The translations under genes and the position numbers were made by a program. Of a stretch of DNA of 6,523 nucleotides, positions 1 to 6,429 are shown one piece after another. Numbering within the stretch: the stretch's first letter is position 1; each line of letters begins with the position of its first letter. Source of the stretch: Bifidobacterium breve (lineage in GTDB: Bacteria > Actinomycetota > Acidimicrobiia > IMCC26256 > PALSA-555); assembly GCA_945889545.1 (NCBI GenBank), contig CAMDCC010000178.1:1-6523 (forward strand), given 5' to 3'. Below the pieces are notes generated by a model, which saw nothing but the letters and a program-made list of their open reading frames with translations, was not told the origin of the DNA and made no database searches.

Positions 1-11
1 CCCCCCCCCCC
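1..11. repeat. 11-base cytosine homopolymer at the window edge
   Basis: The first 11 bases are all C (a G run on the operon strand). The rest of 1-150 is non-coding and holds only the two hairpins. The run may continue beyond the window, may vary in length in the population, or may be a sequencing or assembly artefact. Confidence 0.6.
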
Positions 12-62
12 ACCGCCCGGCCATCGCGACGAGGAGCGTGGAGGGGGATCCGACATCGCCGC

Positions 63-92
63 GTGTCCGGGACGGACATATGGCCGGGACAC
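63..92 (-). terminator. Second candidate hairpin downstream of the operon
   Basis: GTGTCC (63-68) and GGACAC (87-92) form a 6-bp stem. Two further G-C pairs are possible after one mismatch, leaving a loop of about 12 nt. It lies about 60 nt past the kinase stop and could act with the 117-134 hairpin, but it lacks a T run. Confidence 0.2.
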
Positions 93-116
93 CACCTGCG
101 CGTTGCGGTGACGGGA

Positions 117-134
117 CCCGTTGGGTTGAACGGG
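117..134 (-). terminator. Candidate hairpin terminator after the kinase gene
   Basis: A perfect 6-bp stem (CCCGTT at 117-122 with AACGGG at 129-134) with a 6-nt loop starts 16 nt beyond the kinase TAG stop. No T tract follows in the minus direction, so it would be a non-canonical hairpin of the type often suggested for actinobacteria. Its placement just after the last gene is the main support. Confidence 0.35.
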
Positions 135-150
135 GCTTGAAGTCGAAGGA

Positions 151-1599
151 CTAGAAGTCGATCGCGGAGAGGTCCGGGAGCCAATGCTCCGCGCGCTCCA
201 CCGCGTCGGCCCACCGATCGCGGTCGAGGGACCGCTGCGGTTCGACGCGGGTGCCGGGGCTCCATGTTGCTGCGACGTTGTTGTCGTCGATCCAGAGGCC
301 GACCGTGGGGCCTGCCGCGAACGCAGCGCCGAGCGCGGTTGCTTCGCGGACAGGTGCGACCTCCACCGGACGCTGGGCCGCGTCGGCGAGCGCTTGGAGG
401 AACGCGGCGTTGGCCGTCATCCCACCGTCGACCCGTACGACTTCGATGGGCCGACCGCTGTCGGCTTCGGCCGCTTCGATCAGGTCGACGCCTCGGTGCG
501 CCACTCCTTCGAGCACGGCGCGAACCACGTGGGCGCGCTCGGTGCCGCGCGTGAGGCCGAGCAGCGTGCCGCGGGCGCCGAAGTCCCAGCGGGGCGTGCC
601 GAGACCGAGGAGCGCGGGCACGTACCAAACGTCGCCGGTATCGGTGCAGCTCGCGGCGATTATGTCGGTCTCTTCTGCCGAGCTCACGAGCCCGAGGTCG
701 TCACGCAGCCACTCGATGTTCGTGCCGGCCGAGAGCATCACCGCTTCGAGGCCCCAGTGGTCCTTCCCACCCACTCGGCGCGTCACGATCGGGAACGTCC
801 CGGCCGCGCCGCGGAGATCGATGGCGGGGCGCTCGGGACCCAACACGAGGTCGAGCATTCCGCCGGTCCCGAACGTGATCTTGGCATCCCCATGGTGCAC
901 GCAGCCTTGGCCGAGCAGCGACGCCTGTTGGTCGCCGAGCATCCCCGTGATTGGGGGCGCGCCCGGCAACGCGCGCGCCTCGCCCACCATGCCGGACGAG
1001 TCGACGACGGCGGGCAGCGCAACCTCCGGGATGCGAAGGATCTCGAGCACCGATGCGTCCCAGGAGTTGTTGTTTGCGGTGCGCATACCGGTGATGAGGG
1101 CGTTCGACGCGTCGGTCACGTGTGTCGCGCCCTGCGAGAGCGTCCACGCGACCCAGGAGTCGACCGTGCCGAGGCACAGATCTCGGCTGCGGTCGGGATC
1201 GGCCGCGTCGAGCAGCGTCTCGAACTTGGTCGCGGAGTGGTTGGGCCCAACTCGTACATCTGACCCGCGCAACTCGAGGCAACGCACGACGGTGCGCAGG
1301 TCCTGCCATCCGAGACCCGGGCCGAGCGGTTCGCCGGTGGCGCGGTCCCACACGATCGCCGAGCCGCGCTGGTTGGCCACGCCTACTGCCGCGACGGCGC
1401 CAACTTCGTCGATCGCGGCGTGCGCCACGTCGAGCACGACGTTGGCCATGGCCGCGGCGTCGAACTCCACAAGTCCGGGCGCCGGCGACGATGGCAGCAG
1501 CGGCCGCCGATGCTCCGCCACGATTCGTGCGTTGGCGTCGACCACCACACCACGCACCGACGACGTCCCCACGTCGACGACCAGGATGGACGCGGTCAC
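151..1599 (-). CDS. FGGY-family carbohydrate kinase, glycerol kinase-like
   Basis: This 482-residue protein should phosphorylate a polyol, probably glycerol or something similar, using ATP in the cytosol. It follows GlpK along its whole length: ATP loop DVGTSSVRG (9-17), NQRG (76-79), GTVDSW (144-149), VTDASNA (161-167), GDQQASLLGQ (222-231) with the presumed catalytic base Asp223, GTGG (244-247), GLGTPRWD (332-339), GLTRG (348-352), RVDGGMTAN (389-397) and REATALGAA (418-426). Three positions that contact glycerol in E. coli GlpK differ when aligned by eye: Glu84 is Gly79, Tyr135 is Asn120 and Phe270 is Met248. The GGTR loop that binds fructose-1,6-bisphosphate is also not recognisable. Arg78, Trp98, Asp223 and Gln224 are kept. 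The substrate may therefore not be glycerol, and a general FGGY kinase call is safer than glpK. The GTG start at 1599 overlaps the previous stop as GTGA, with no Shine-Dalgarno. It is the last gene of the run and stops with TAG. Confidence 0.9.
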   Translation of the reverse strand: MTASILVVDVGTSSVRGVVVDANARIVAEHRRPLLPSSPAPGLVEFDAAAMANVVLDVAHAAIDEVGAVAAVGVANQRGSAIVWDRATGEPLGPGLGWQDLRTVVRCLELRGSDVRVGPNHSATKFETLLDAADPDRSRDLCLGTVDSWVAWTLSQGATHVTDASNALITGMRTANNNSWDASVLEILRIPEVALPAVVDSSGMVGEARALPGAPPITGMLGDQQASLLGQGCVHHGDAKITFGTGGMLDLVLGPERPAIDLRGAAGTFPIVTRRVGGKDHWGLEAVMLSAGTNIEWLRDDLGLVSSAEETDIIAASCTDTGDVWYVPALLGLGTPRWDFGARGTLLGLTRGTERAHVVRAVLEGVAHRGVDLIEAAEADSGRPIEVVRVDGGMTANAAFLQALADAAQRPVEVAPVREATALGAAFAAGPTVGLWIDDNNVAATWSPGTRVEPQRSLDRDRWADAVERAEHWLPDLSAIDF

Positions 1600-3110
1600 G
1601 GCCAGGCGGGGGAGGGGCCGAACGGGCTGGGGAGGCCGAGCTTGCCGGGGTTGAGGATGCCATTGGGATCAAGCGCGTGCTTCACGGCGACGAGCACGTC
1701 GAATGCATCGCCGAGTGCCTCGCGCACGAACCGGGCTCGGTTGAGTCCGATGCCGTGGTGGTGGCTGAGCACACCACCGTTGCTGAGCACGGCGTGCGTG
1801 CCCGCGTCCCATGCGGCTTGGTAGTACGCGTCGAGTCCATCGGCCGGTGGTTGCCCGGCAAACGTGAAGTAGAGGCACGCGCCATCGCCGTACGAGTGCG
1901 ATTGATGCGCCGACGCCACCAACGTGTGCTCCACCCCTGCGATCGCCGAGGTTGCCGCGTCGTAGATCGCCGGGAGATCGCGCCAGCGTGCGGCGATCTC
2001 CATAGTGTCGACCACGTACCCCTTCGAGATCAGTGCTTCGAGCGCGCTCACGTCGTTACGGTGCTCGAGCCAGCGGTCGACCAGCGTGGCGTCGAGCGGT
2101 GCGGCCGACGCGCACTCCTCGGCGACGACGGTCATCACCGCATCGATGATCGTCGGATCGCCCTCGTCGAGCACGAGAAGTGGGTGGTGCTCGCCGGTCT
2201 GGAAGTTCCGTTCACCCTCGATGGCGTCGTACAGGCGCAGCACCGCGGGAGTGGCACCGCGATGCATGAGTCGGCGACACGCGTCGAGTCCTTCGCGGAA
2301 CGACGGGAACCCGTACGCAACCGCGCGGCTCGCCTCGGGTGTCGGATGGAGCTTGAGTCGCGCGCTCGTGATCACGCCGAGCGTTCCCTCGCTGCCAACG
2401 AACAGCTGGGTGAGGTCGGGGCCAACCGCAGCCCGTGGTGCACCACCAGTCGTGATCGTGCGACCGTCGGCGAGCACCACGTCGAGCCCGACGACGATGT
2501 CCTCGATCTTCCCGTAGCGAGTGGAGTGCTGGCCTGCGCCGCGACACGCGAGCCATCCGCCAACCGTCGATAGATCCATCGATTGCGGCCAATGCCCCAC
2601 GGTCACGCCGTGCGACGCACGAAGCTCGTCCTCGAGTGGCGTACCGAAGGTGCCTGCGTGCACGTCGAGCACCATCGATTCATGGTCCACGTTGACGATG
2701 CCGGAGATCGCACAGAGGTCGAGCACGATGCCGCCGTGGATCGGCACGCTCGCGCCGCAGACGCCCGATCGGCCGGCGGCCGGTGTAACCGGTACGCGGG
2801 CCTCGTTGGCGATCCGCAACACCGCGGCGATCTCGGCGACCGATCTGGGCCTCGCGACGGCGGCAGCGCGTGCGGCCACTTGACCATCGAGGGCCCACAC
2901 CATTGCGAGCGGCCACCAGTCGCGGCTGGCCTCTGCGAGTGCTGCTGCCTCGACCGTCACCTCTGCGCATGCGCCGCGCAGCCGCTCGAGCAGCGCCTCG
3001 TCCACATCGACGTACGGGGCGTCGAGCCGCGCGGTCACATCGGCGGCATCGCCACCGAACGCGATCGGTGGAGTTGGGGCTCCCATCAGGGGCCGAAAAG
3101 GTGGGATCAC
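1596..3110 (-). CDS. FAD-binding oxidase of the alkyldihydroxyacetonephosphate synthase (AGPS) family
   Basis: This 504-residue protein belongs to the vanillyl-alcohol-oxidase/PCMH flavoprotein fold. Animal AGPS swaps the acyl group of acyl-DHAP for a fatty alcohol to give alkyl-DHAP, the first ether-lipid bond. FAD-domain motifs visible are PAAGRSGVCGAS (110-121), STVGGW (181-186), YGKIEDIV (199-206) and GSEGTLGVIT (239-248). The AGPS-type cap and active site are also present: LRLYD (291-295) where AGPS has IRLMD, SYGDGACLYF (406-415) where AGPS has TYDAGACIYF with its catalytic Tyr, and SHHHGIG (449-455), the AGPS HHH motif. The N-terminus lacks the peroxisomal extension of animal AGPS. The GTG at 3110 overlaps the glpD stop as GTGA, and an in-frame ATG at 3086 is an alternative start that would lose 8 residues. 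It ends in a Pro-rich tail. Annotated bacterial relatives are often just called FAD-linked oxidase, and some act on hydroxy acids, so the ether-lipid role is inference. Confidence 0.88.
   Translation of the reverse strand: MIPPFRPLMGAPTPPIAFGGDAADVTARLDAPYVDVDEALLERLRGACAEVTVEAAALAEASRDWWPLAMVWALDGQVAARAAAVARPRSVAEIAAVLRIANEARVPVTPAAGRSGVCGASVPIHGGIVLDLCAISGIVNVDHESMVLDVHAGTFGTPLEDELRASHGVTVGHWPQSMDLSTVGGWLACRGAGQHSTRYGKIEDIVVGLDVVLADGRTITTGGAPRAAVGPDLTQLFVGSEGTLGVITSARLKLHPTPEASRAVAYGFPSFREGLDACRRLMHRGATPAVLRLYDAIEGERNFQTGEHHPLLVLDEGDPTIIDAVMTVVAEECASAAPLDATLVDRWLEHRNDVSALEALISKGYVVDTMEIAARWRDLPAIYDAATSAIAGVEHTLVASAHQSHSYGDGACLYFTFAGQPPADGLDAYYQAAWDAGTHAVLSNGGVLSHHHGIGLNRARFVREALGDAFDVLVAVKHALDPNGILNPGKLGLPSPFGPSPAWP
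1608..1632 (+). other. Putative G-quadruplex motif at the oxidase-kinase junction
   Basis: Four plus-strand G tracts occur: five at 1608-1612, four at 1614-1617, three at 1624-1626 and four at 1629-1632, with loops of 1, 6 and 2 nt. This meets the standard G3+ N1-7 rule. It lies on the template strand of the gene run, inside the codons of the Pro-rich AGPS-like C-terminus, ending 9 bases before the kinase start. Only the motif is seen, and folding is untested. Confidence 0.4.
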
Positions 3111-4756
3111 GCTCCCAGTGTGGCGTCGAGGGCGGTCTCGGGGAGACCGGCCGACTCGCGCTCGTGCGTGACGGCCGACCGGTATGCCGCGGCCTGCCCG
3201 GCCACCTCGTCGGCGCTCCAGCCCAGCTCCGGTGCGAGCAGCTCGGCAACCGCCGTTGCGGCGTCGGCGGACGCATCGCGCGCGAGGAGCCGGGCCCGGG
3301 TGCGACGCGAGAGCACATCGTCGAGGGTGGTCGCCATCTCGTGGCGAACCGCGTGGATGGCCTCGGCGCGCAGGTAGGGCAACCCGGGAACGAGGGCCTC
3401 ACCGAGGGAAGGATCAGACCGGAGCAGCTCGTGGATCACCGCGGCCTCGGTGCCGAAGCGGCCGGCGAGGTGATCGTGCAGGCTCGGTTCGGGCGTGTCG
3501 GGCGGCACCTCGAACCCGACGGCGCCGAGGAGCTGGAGGTTCTTCGTGCGGCACTTCGCCCGGCGCTGCCCCACGATGCGCGCCGCTTGGTCAACCGTGT
3601 CGGCCGCCATGCGGCGGTACGTCGTGAGCTTGCCGCCGGTGATGGTGATCACCCCGGTCTCGGAGACGCGCACCTTGTGGCGGCGCGACAGGTCGGCGGT
3701 GCGCGTGCTGCCCGTTTCCCGAAGCAAGGGTCGCAACCCGGCCCACGTGCTGAGCACATCGCTCGGGGTCAGCGGTTCGACGATGGCGCGGTTGACCGCG
3801 TTCAGCAGGTACTCGACGTCGCCAGGAGTGCACTGCGGGTTGTCGAGCGGGCCGTCGTAGTCGGTGTCGGTGGTGCCGATGTAGGTGAAGTCGCCCCAGG
3901 GCACCACGAACACCGAGCGGCGATCCTTCGGCACGGGGACGATCGCCGCGATGTCGTTGCGAACCTTCTCCCACGGCACGGTGATGTGGATGCCCTTGGC
4001 CGGGCGGATCGACTCAGGGTCGGCACCTTCGTCGTACGCGCGCACATCGTCGGCCCAGACACCAGCGGCGTTGATCACGACGCGTGCTCGCACCTCGATC
4101 TCGCGACCGTCGGCCACGCCCCGAGCACCGCGCACCATTCCGGCGTCGTCCTTCAGCAGGCCAGTGACCCGCGTGTAGTTGGCGACGGCCGCGCCGTGTG
4201 AAGCAGCCGTGCGGGCGAGACACAGTGTGAGCCGCGCATCGTCGGCGCGCGCGTCGTAGTAGAGGTACGACCCGGCGACGTTGTCGCGCCGCAGCGTGGG
4301 CATGTGCGCGAGGGCTGCATCCGCGCTGATGCGCTGGTGCTTCTTCTTGATGCGAAAGCCCCCAGCGATGTCGTACATCCACATCGCCACCCCAAGTGCG
4401 CGGGCGATCCGACGGTCGATGAGCCCATCGCGGGCGAAGATCGGGATGAGGAACGGAAGCAGGCGTACGAGGTGCGGCGCGTTCTCGAGCGCGAGATGAC
4501 GCTCGCGCAGGCCCTCGTAGACCAGCCCGAACTCACGCTGTTGGAGGTAGCGGATCCCGCCGTGCACGAGCTTCGACGACTTCGACGATGTGCCCGACGC
4601 AAAGTCGTCGCGCTCGACGAGCGCCGTCCGCAGACCGCGGCTCGCGGCGTCGAGGGCGCAGCCGGTCCCGGTGATGCCACCGCCGATCACGAGCACGTCG
4701 AACGTCTCGTCGGCCAGCCGGCCGAGCATCGCCGACCGATCGAACTCCGGGATCAT
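3107..4756 (-). CDS. glpD: FAD-dependent glycerol-3-phosphate dehydrogenase
   Basis: This 549-residue flavoprotein is predicted to oxidise sn-glycerol 3-phosphate to dihydroxyacetone phosphate and pass electrons to the quinone pool at the inner face of the membrane. The dinucleotide-binding motif GGGITG is at 25-30. The family signature GTSSKSSKLVHGGIRYL is at 55-71, followed by a DAO-fold core, WAGLRPLL at 338-345 with the substrate-site-type Arg342, and GGKLTTYR at 374-381. The helical C-terminal GlpD domain follows to the end. The length fits actinobacterial GlpD. It lacks the extra length of the Gram-positive oxidase GlpO (about 600 residues), which argues against a peroxide-forming oxidase. 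The ATG at 4756 lies 46 bp after the synthetase stop. There is no Shine-Dalgarno, but a TAACCT box sits 6 nt upstream, so an internal leaderless promoter is possible. The TGA stop overlaps the next gene's GTG start by 4 bases. Confidence 0.95.
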   Translation of the reverse strand: MIPEFDRSAMLGRLADETFDVLVIGGGITGTGCALDAASRGLRTALVERDDFASGTSSKSSKLVHGGIRYLQQREFGLVYEGLRERHLALENAPHLVRLLPFLIPIFARDGLIDRRIARALGVAMWMYDIAGGFRIKKKHQRISADAALAHMPTLRRDNVAGSYLYYDARADDARLTLCLARTAASHGAAVANYTRVTGLLKDDAGMVRGARGVADGREIEVRARVVINAAGVWADDVRAYDEGADPESIRPAKGIHITVPWEKVRNDIAAIVPVPKDRRSVFVVPWGDFTYIGTTDTDYDGPLDNPQCTPGDVEYLLNAVNRAIVEPLTPSDVLSTWAGLRPLLRETGSTRTADLSRRHKVRVSETGVITITGGKLTTYRRMAADTVDQAARIVGQRRAKCRTKNLQLLGAVGFEVPPDTPEPSLHDHLAGRFGTEAAVIHELLRSDPSLGEALVPGLPYLRAEAIHAVRHEMATTLDDVLSRRTRARLLARDASADAATAVAELLAPELGWSADEVAGQAAAYRSAVTHERESAGLPETALDATLGA

Positions 4757-4762
4757 GGGCTC

Positions 4763-4790
4763 AGGTTACCGGCGAGTAGCCGCTGGTCGG
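4763..4790 (-). promoter_or_regulatory. Possible internal leaderless promoter before glpD
   Basis: On the minus strand TAACCT (4768-4763, TANNNT type) sits 6 nt before the glpD ATG at 4756. A weak CCGACC (4790-4785, 3 of 6 to TTGACA) lies 16 nt further upstream. With no Shine-Dalgarno present, this would let glpD, the AGPS-like gene and the kinase be expressed without the synthetase. The -10 spacing is good and the -35 is poor. Confidence 0.3.
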
Positions 4791-4815
4791 GCGCCGACCC
4801 GGTCACGGGGTAACC
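4764..4815. repeat. Inverted repeats around the synthetase-glpD junction
   Basis: GGTTACC (4764-4770) and its exact complement GGTAACC (4809-4815) flank a second, tighter dyad, GGTCGG (4785-4790) and CCGACC (4794-4799), with a 3-nt loop. The inner one could fold as a 6-bp RNA hairpin, and the outer arms could lengthen it across a bulge. There is no following T run, so it is more likely an mRNA processing or stability element, or a regulator site, than a terminator. Short dyads are common in GC-rich DNA and this may be chance. Confidence 0.3.
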
Positions 4816-6383
4816 AGATCGGCGGCGAGGGCTCGAAGCTTCGGGTAGTTCGCCTTGCCGGCCGCGTTGCGCTCGAGCGACTCGACGACGAACCATCGCT
4901 TCGGGCGTTTGTATCCCGCGATGCGATCGCGGCTCCATTCCGCGATCGCCACATCGTCGAGCGGCGTGCCGGGTGCGAGTTGCACGAGCGCGACGACCAT
5001 CTCGCCGAAGCGCTCGTCGGCCACGCCCACGATCACGCAGTCGAAGACGTCAGGGTGCTCGCGCAGCACGCCCTCGACTTCTTCGGGGTACACCTTCTCG
5101 CCGCCGGTGTTGATGCACGCAGAGCCACGACCGAGCAAACGAATCGTCCCGTCGTGCTCGACCGTTGCGTAGTCGCCGGGGATCGAATAGCGCACGCCGT
5201 TCACGACGCGGAACGTGGCATCCGTCTTGACTTGGTCCTTGTAGTACCCGAGCGGGATGGGGCCGGTTACTCCGAGCAATCCGACGTCACCACTTCCCGG
5301 GCCAACCTCGACGCCAGTTTGCTCATCGAGCACCTTCACGCGCTCGTTGACTGCGAAGCTGGCTGCTGCGATCGCGCTGCTCGCCGTGGACTCGTTGCGG
5401 GTCATCAATCCCTCCGACGCGCCGAGCGCGTCGATGAGCCGGACCGTCGGCAGATGGCGCAGCAATCCTGACTTCGCCTCCGGACTCCACGTGGCGCCTG
5501 ACGACGTGATGACCCGCAGACACGAGAGGTCCCACCGCTTCGGCTCGTTGTCGAGTGCGCCAAGCAGCGGGCGCGCGAAGGGGTCGCCGACAATGGTGAG
5601 GACGGCGACGTCGTTGCGTTCGATCTCGTTCCAGAGGAGCTCGGGGTCGAGGCCGATCCGGTCAACCAGCACCACCGTTGCCGCACCGGCCAGCGTGCTG
5701 AGCGCGATGTTCATTCCCGTGCCGTGCATCAGCGGGCACGCCGGCAGGCACGTGCCCGTGCGCTTCCCCGCAACGGCGGCGGCAATCGGGTCGGGTGGCG
5801 TGGTGCCCGGGCGTGCCATCGCCCAATTCGCGTGGTACAGGTCGTCGTTGCGCCACATGACGCCCTTCGGCATGCCGGTGGTGCCACCGGTGTAGAGGAA
5901 CACGAGGTCGTCACCGTCAGGTTCGCGCGCTTGCCACTCGCCTTCGGGTGACGCGACAGCGATCACGTCTTCGTAGGGCGTGCCCGTCTCGAGTCGCACT
6001 GGGCGGCGATCCTCGGGGAGCTCGGCGATCGCGCTCTGCACGGTGGTACCAAAGTCGGGATCGTGCACGATGGCCTTGGCGTCGGAGTTGTCGAGCACGT
6101 ACCGCACCTCGTCCACCACGTACCGGTAGTTGACGTTCACCGGCGCGCAACCCATCTTCAGCGCCGCGAAGAACGCCTCGAGGTACTCGGGCCGGTTCGT
6201 GCAGGCGATCGCCACCTTGTCGCCCGGCCGCAAACCCTGGGCCCAAAAGTGCGAAGCCAGTCGGGCTGCCCGGTCGTCGAACTCGCCCCATGACACGCGT
6301 CGGTCGCCGCTGATGAGCGCATCTCTGTCGGGGACCGCCTGAGCGATCCCGTGCCACACAGCAGCGAAGCTCCACCCCGGCAT
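4803..6383 (-). CDS. AMP-forming acyl-CoA synthetase (FadD19-like fatty/steroid acyl-CoA ligase family)
   Basis: This 526-residue protein should activate a carboxylic acid with ATP to an acyl-adenylate and then to an acyl-CoA in the cytosol. All core ANL-superfamily motifs are visible: P-loop YTGGTTGMPKG at 164-174, the A5-type LGASEG at 320-325, GDY at 403-405, hinge LLGRG at 416-420, GGEKVYPEEVE at 427-437 and the A10 lysine K510 in NAAGKANY. The length is normal for the family and nothing looks broken. The wording around residues 377-437 (GYYKD, then NGVRY, IPGDY and INTGGEKVYPEEVE) resembles mycobacterial FadD19, a steroid side-chain CoA ligase, as I recall it. The substrate is not predictable, and a medium/long-chain, branched or steroid acid is possible. 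The ATG at 6383 is preferred because the N-terminus (MPGWSFA...) fits the family and a -10-like box lies 8 nt upstream, although no Shine-Dalgarno is present. It is the first gene of the minus-strand run. Confidence 0.93.
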   Translation of the reverse strand: MPGWSFAAVWHGIAQAVPDRDALISGDRRVSWGEFDDRAARLASHFWAQGLRPGDKVAIACTNRPEYLEAFFAALKMGCAPVNVNYRYVVDEVRYVLDNSDAKAIVHDPDFGTTVQSAIAELPEDRRPVRLETGTPYEDVIAVASPEGEWQAREPDGDDLVFLYTGGTTGMPKGVMWRNDDLYHANWAMARPGTTPPDPIAAAVAGKRTGTCLPACPLMHGTGMNIALSTLAGAATVVLVDRIGLDPELLWNEIERNDVAVLTIVGDPFARPLLGALDNEPKRWDLSCLRVITSSGATWSPEAKSGLLRHLPTVRLIDALGASEGLMTRNESTASSAIAAASFAVNERVKVLDEQTGVEVGPGSGDVGLLGVTGPIPLGYYKDQVKTDATFRVVNGVRYSIPGDYATVEHDGTIRLLGRGSACINTGGEKVYPEEVEGVLREHPDVFDCVIVGVADERFGEMVVALVQLAPGTPLDDVAIAEWSRDRIAGYKRPKRWFVVESLERNAAGKANYPKLRALAADLVTP

Positions 6384-6391
6384 GGGGCCAG

Positions 6392-6420
6392 AGGCTAGGG
6401 CGGGCAGGATTGGAGGTCAT
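6392..6420 (-). promoter_or_regulatory. Candidate leaderless promoter of the acyl-CoA synthetase gene run
   Basis: Read on the minus strand, an ATGACC box (6420-6415, 4 of 6 matches to TTGACA) is followed by exactly 17 nt and then TAGCCT (6397-6392, a TANNNT-type -10). Only 8 nt separate the -10 from the ATG at 6383, so transcription would start at or within a base or two of the start codon. This is the known arrangement of leaderless actinobacterial transcripts, and it agrees with the lack of any Shine-Dalgarno in front of this gene. It is a prediction from spacing and consensus only. Confidence 0.45.
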
Positions 6421-6423
6421 GAT
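6418..6423 (+). promoter_or_regulatory. Possible -10 box for the divergent partial gene
   Basis: CATGAT (4 of 6 to TATAAT) lies 6 nt before the ATG at 6430, again the spacing of a leaderless transcript. It overlaps the -35-like box of the opposite promoter, so the two promoters would compete or share a regulator. No convincing -35 is seen 17 nt upstream. Support is weak. Confidence 0.2.
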
Positions 6424-6429
6424 TGACAG

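Noticed and set aside
139..161. 8-bp direct repeat GAAGTCGA at 139-146 and 154-161
   Set aside because: It is too short and isolated to mean an attachment site or target duplication, and no mobile element is nearby.
251..1654. 467-codon plus-strand open frame opposite the kinase
   Set aside because: Its composition (Ser/Arg/Pro/Ala-rich) and lack of any domain indicate a shadow of the minus-strand kinase.
1122..2573. 483-codon plus-strand open frame antisense to the kinase and oxidase genes
   Set aside because: It is Arg-rich, low in recognisable motifs and lies fully opposite well-supported genes. Long antisense frames are expected in GC-rich DNA.
2870..4201. 443-codon plus-strand open frame opposite glpD
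   Set aside because: It mirrors glpD codons and shows no protein family features.
6423..6428. Perfect TTGACA as a plus-strand -35 box
   Set aside because: A matching -10 would fall near 6446, inside the coding sequence, and GATCGA there is not a -10. It is probably chance.
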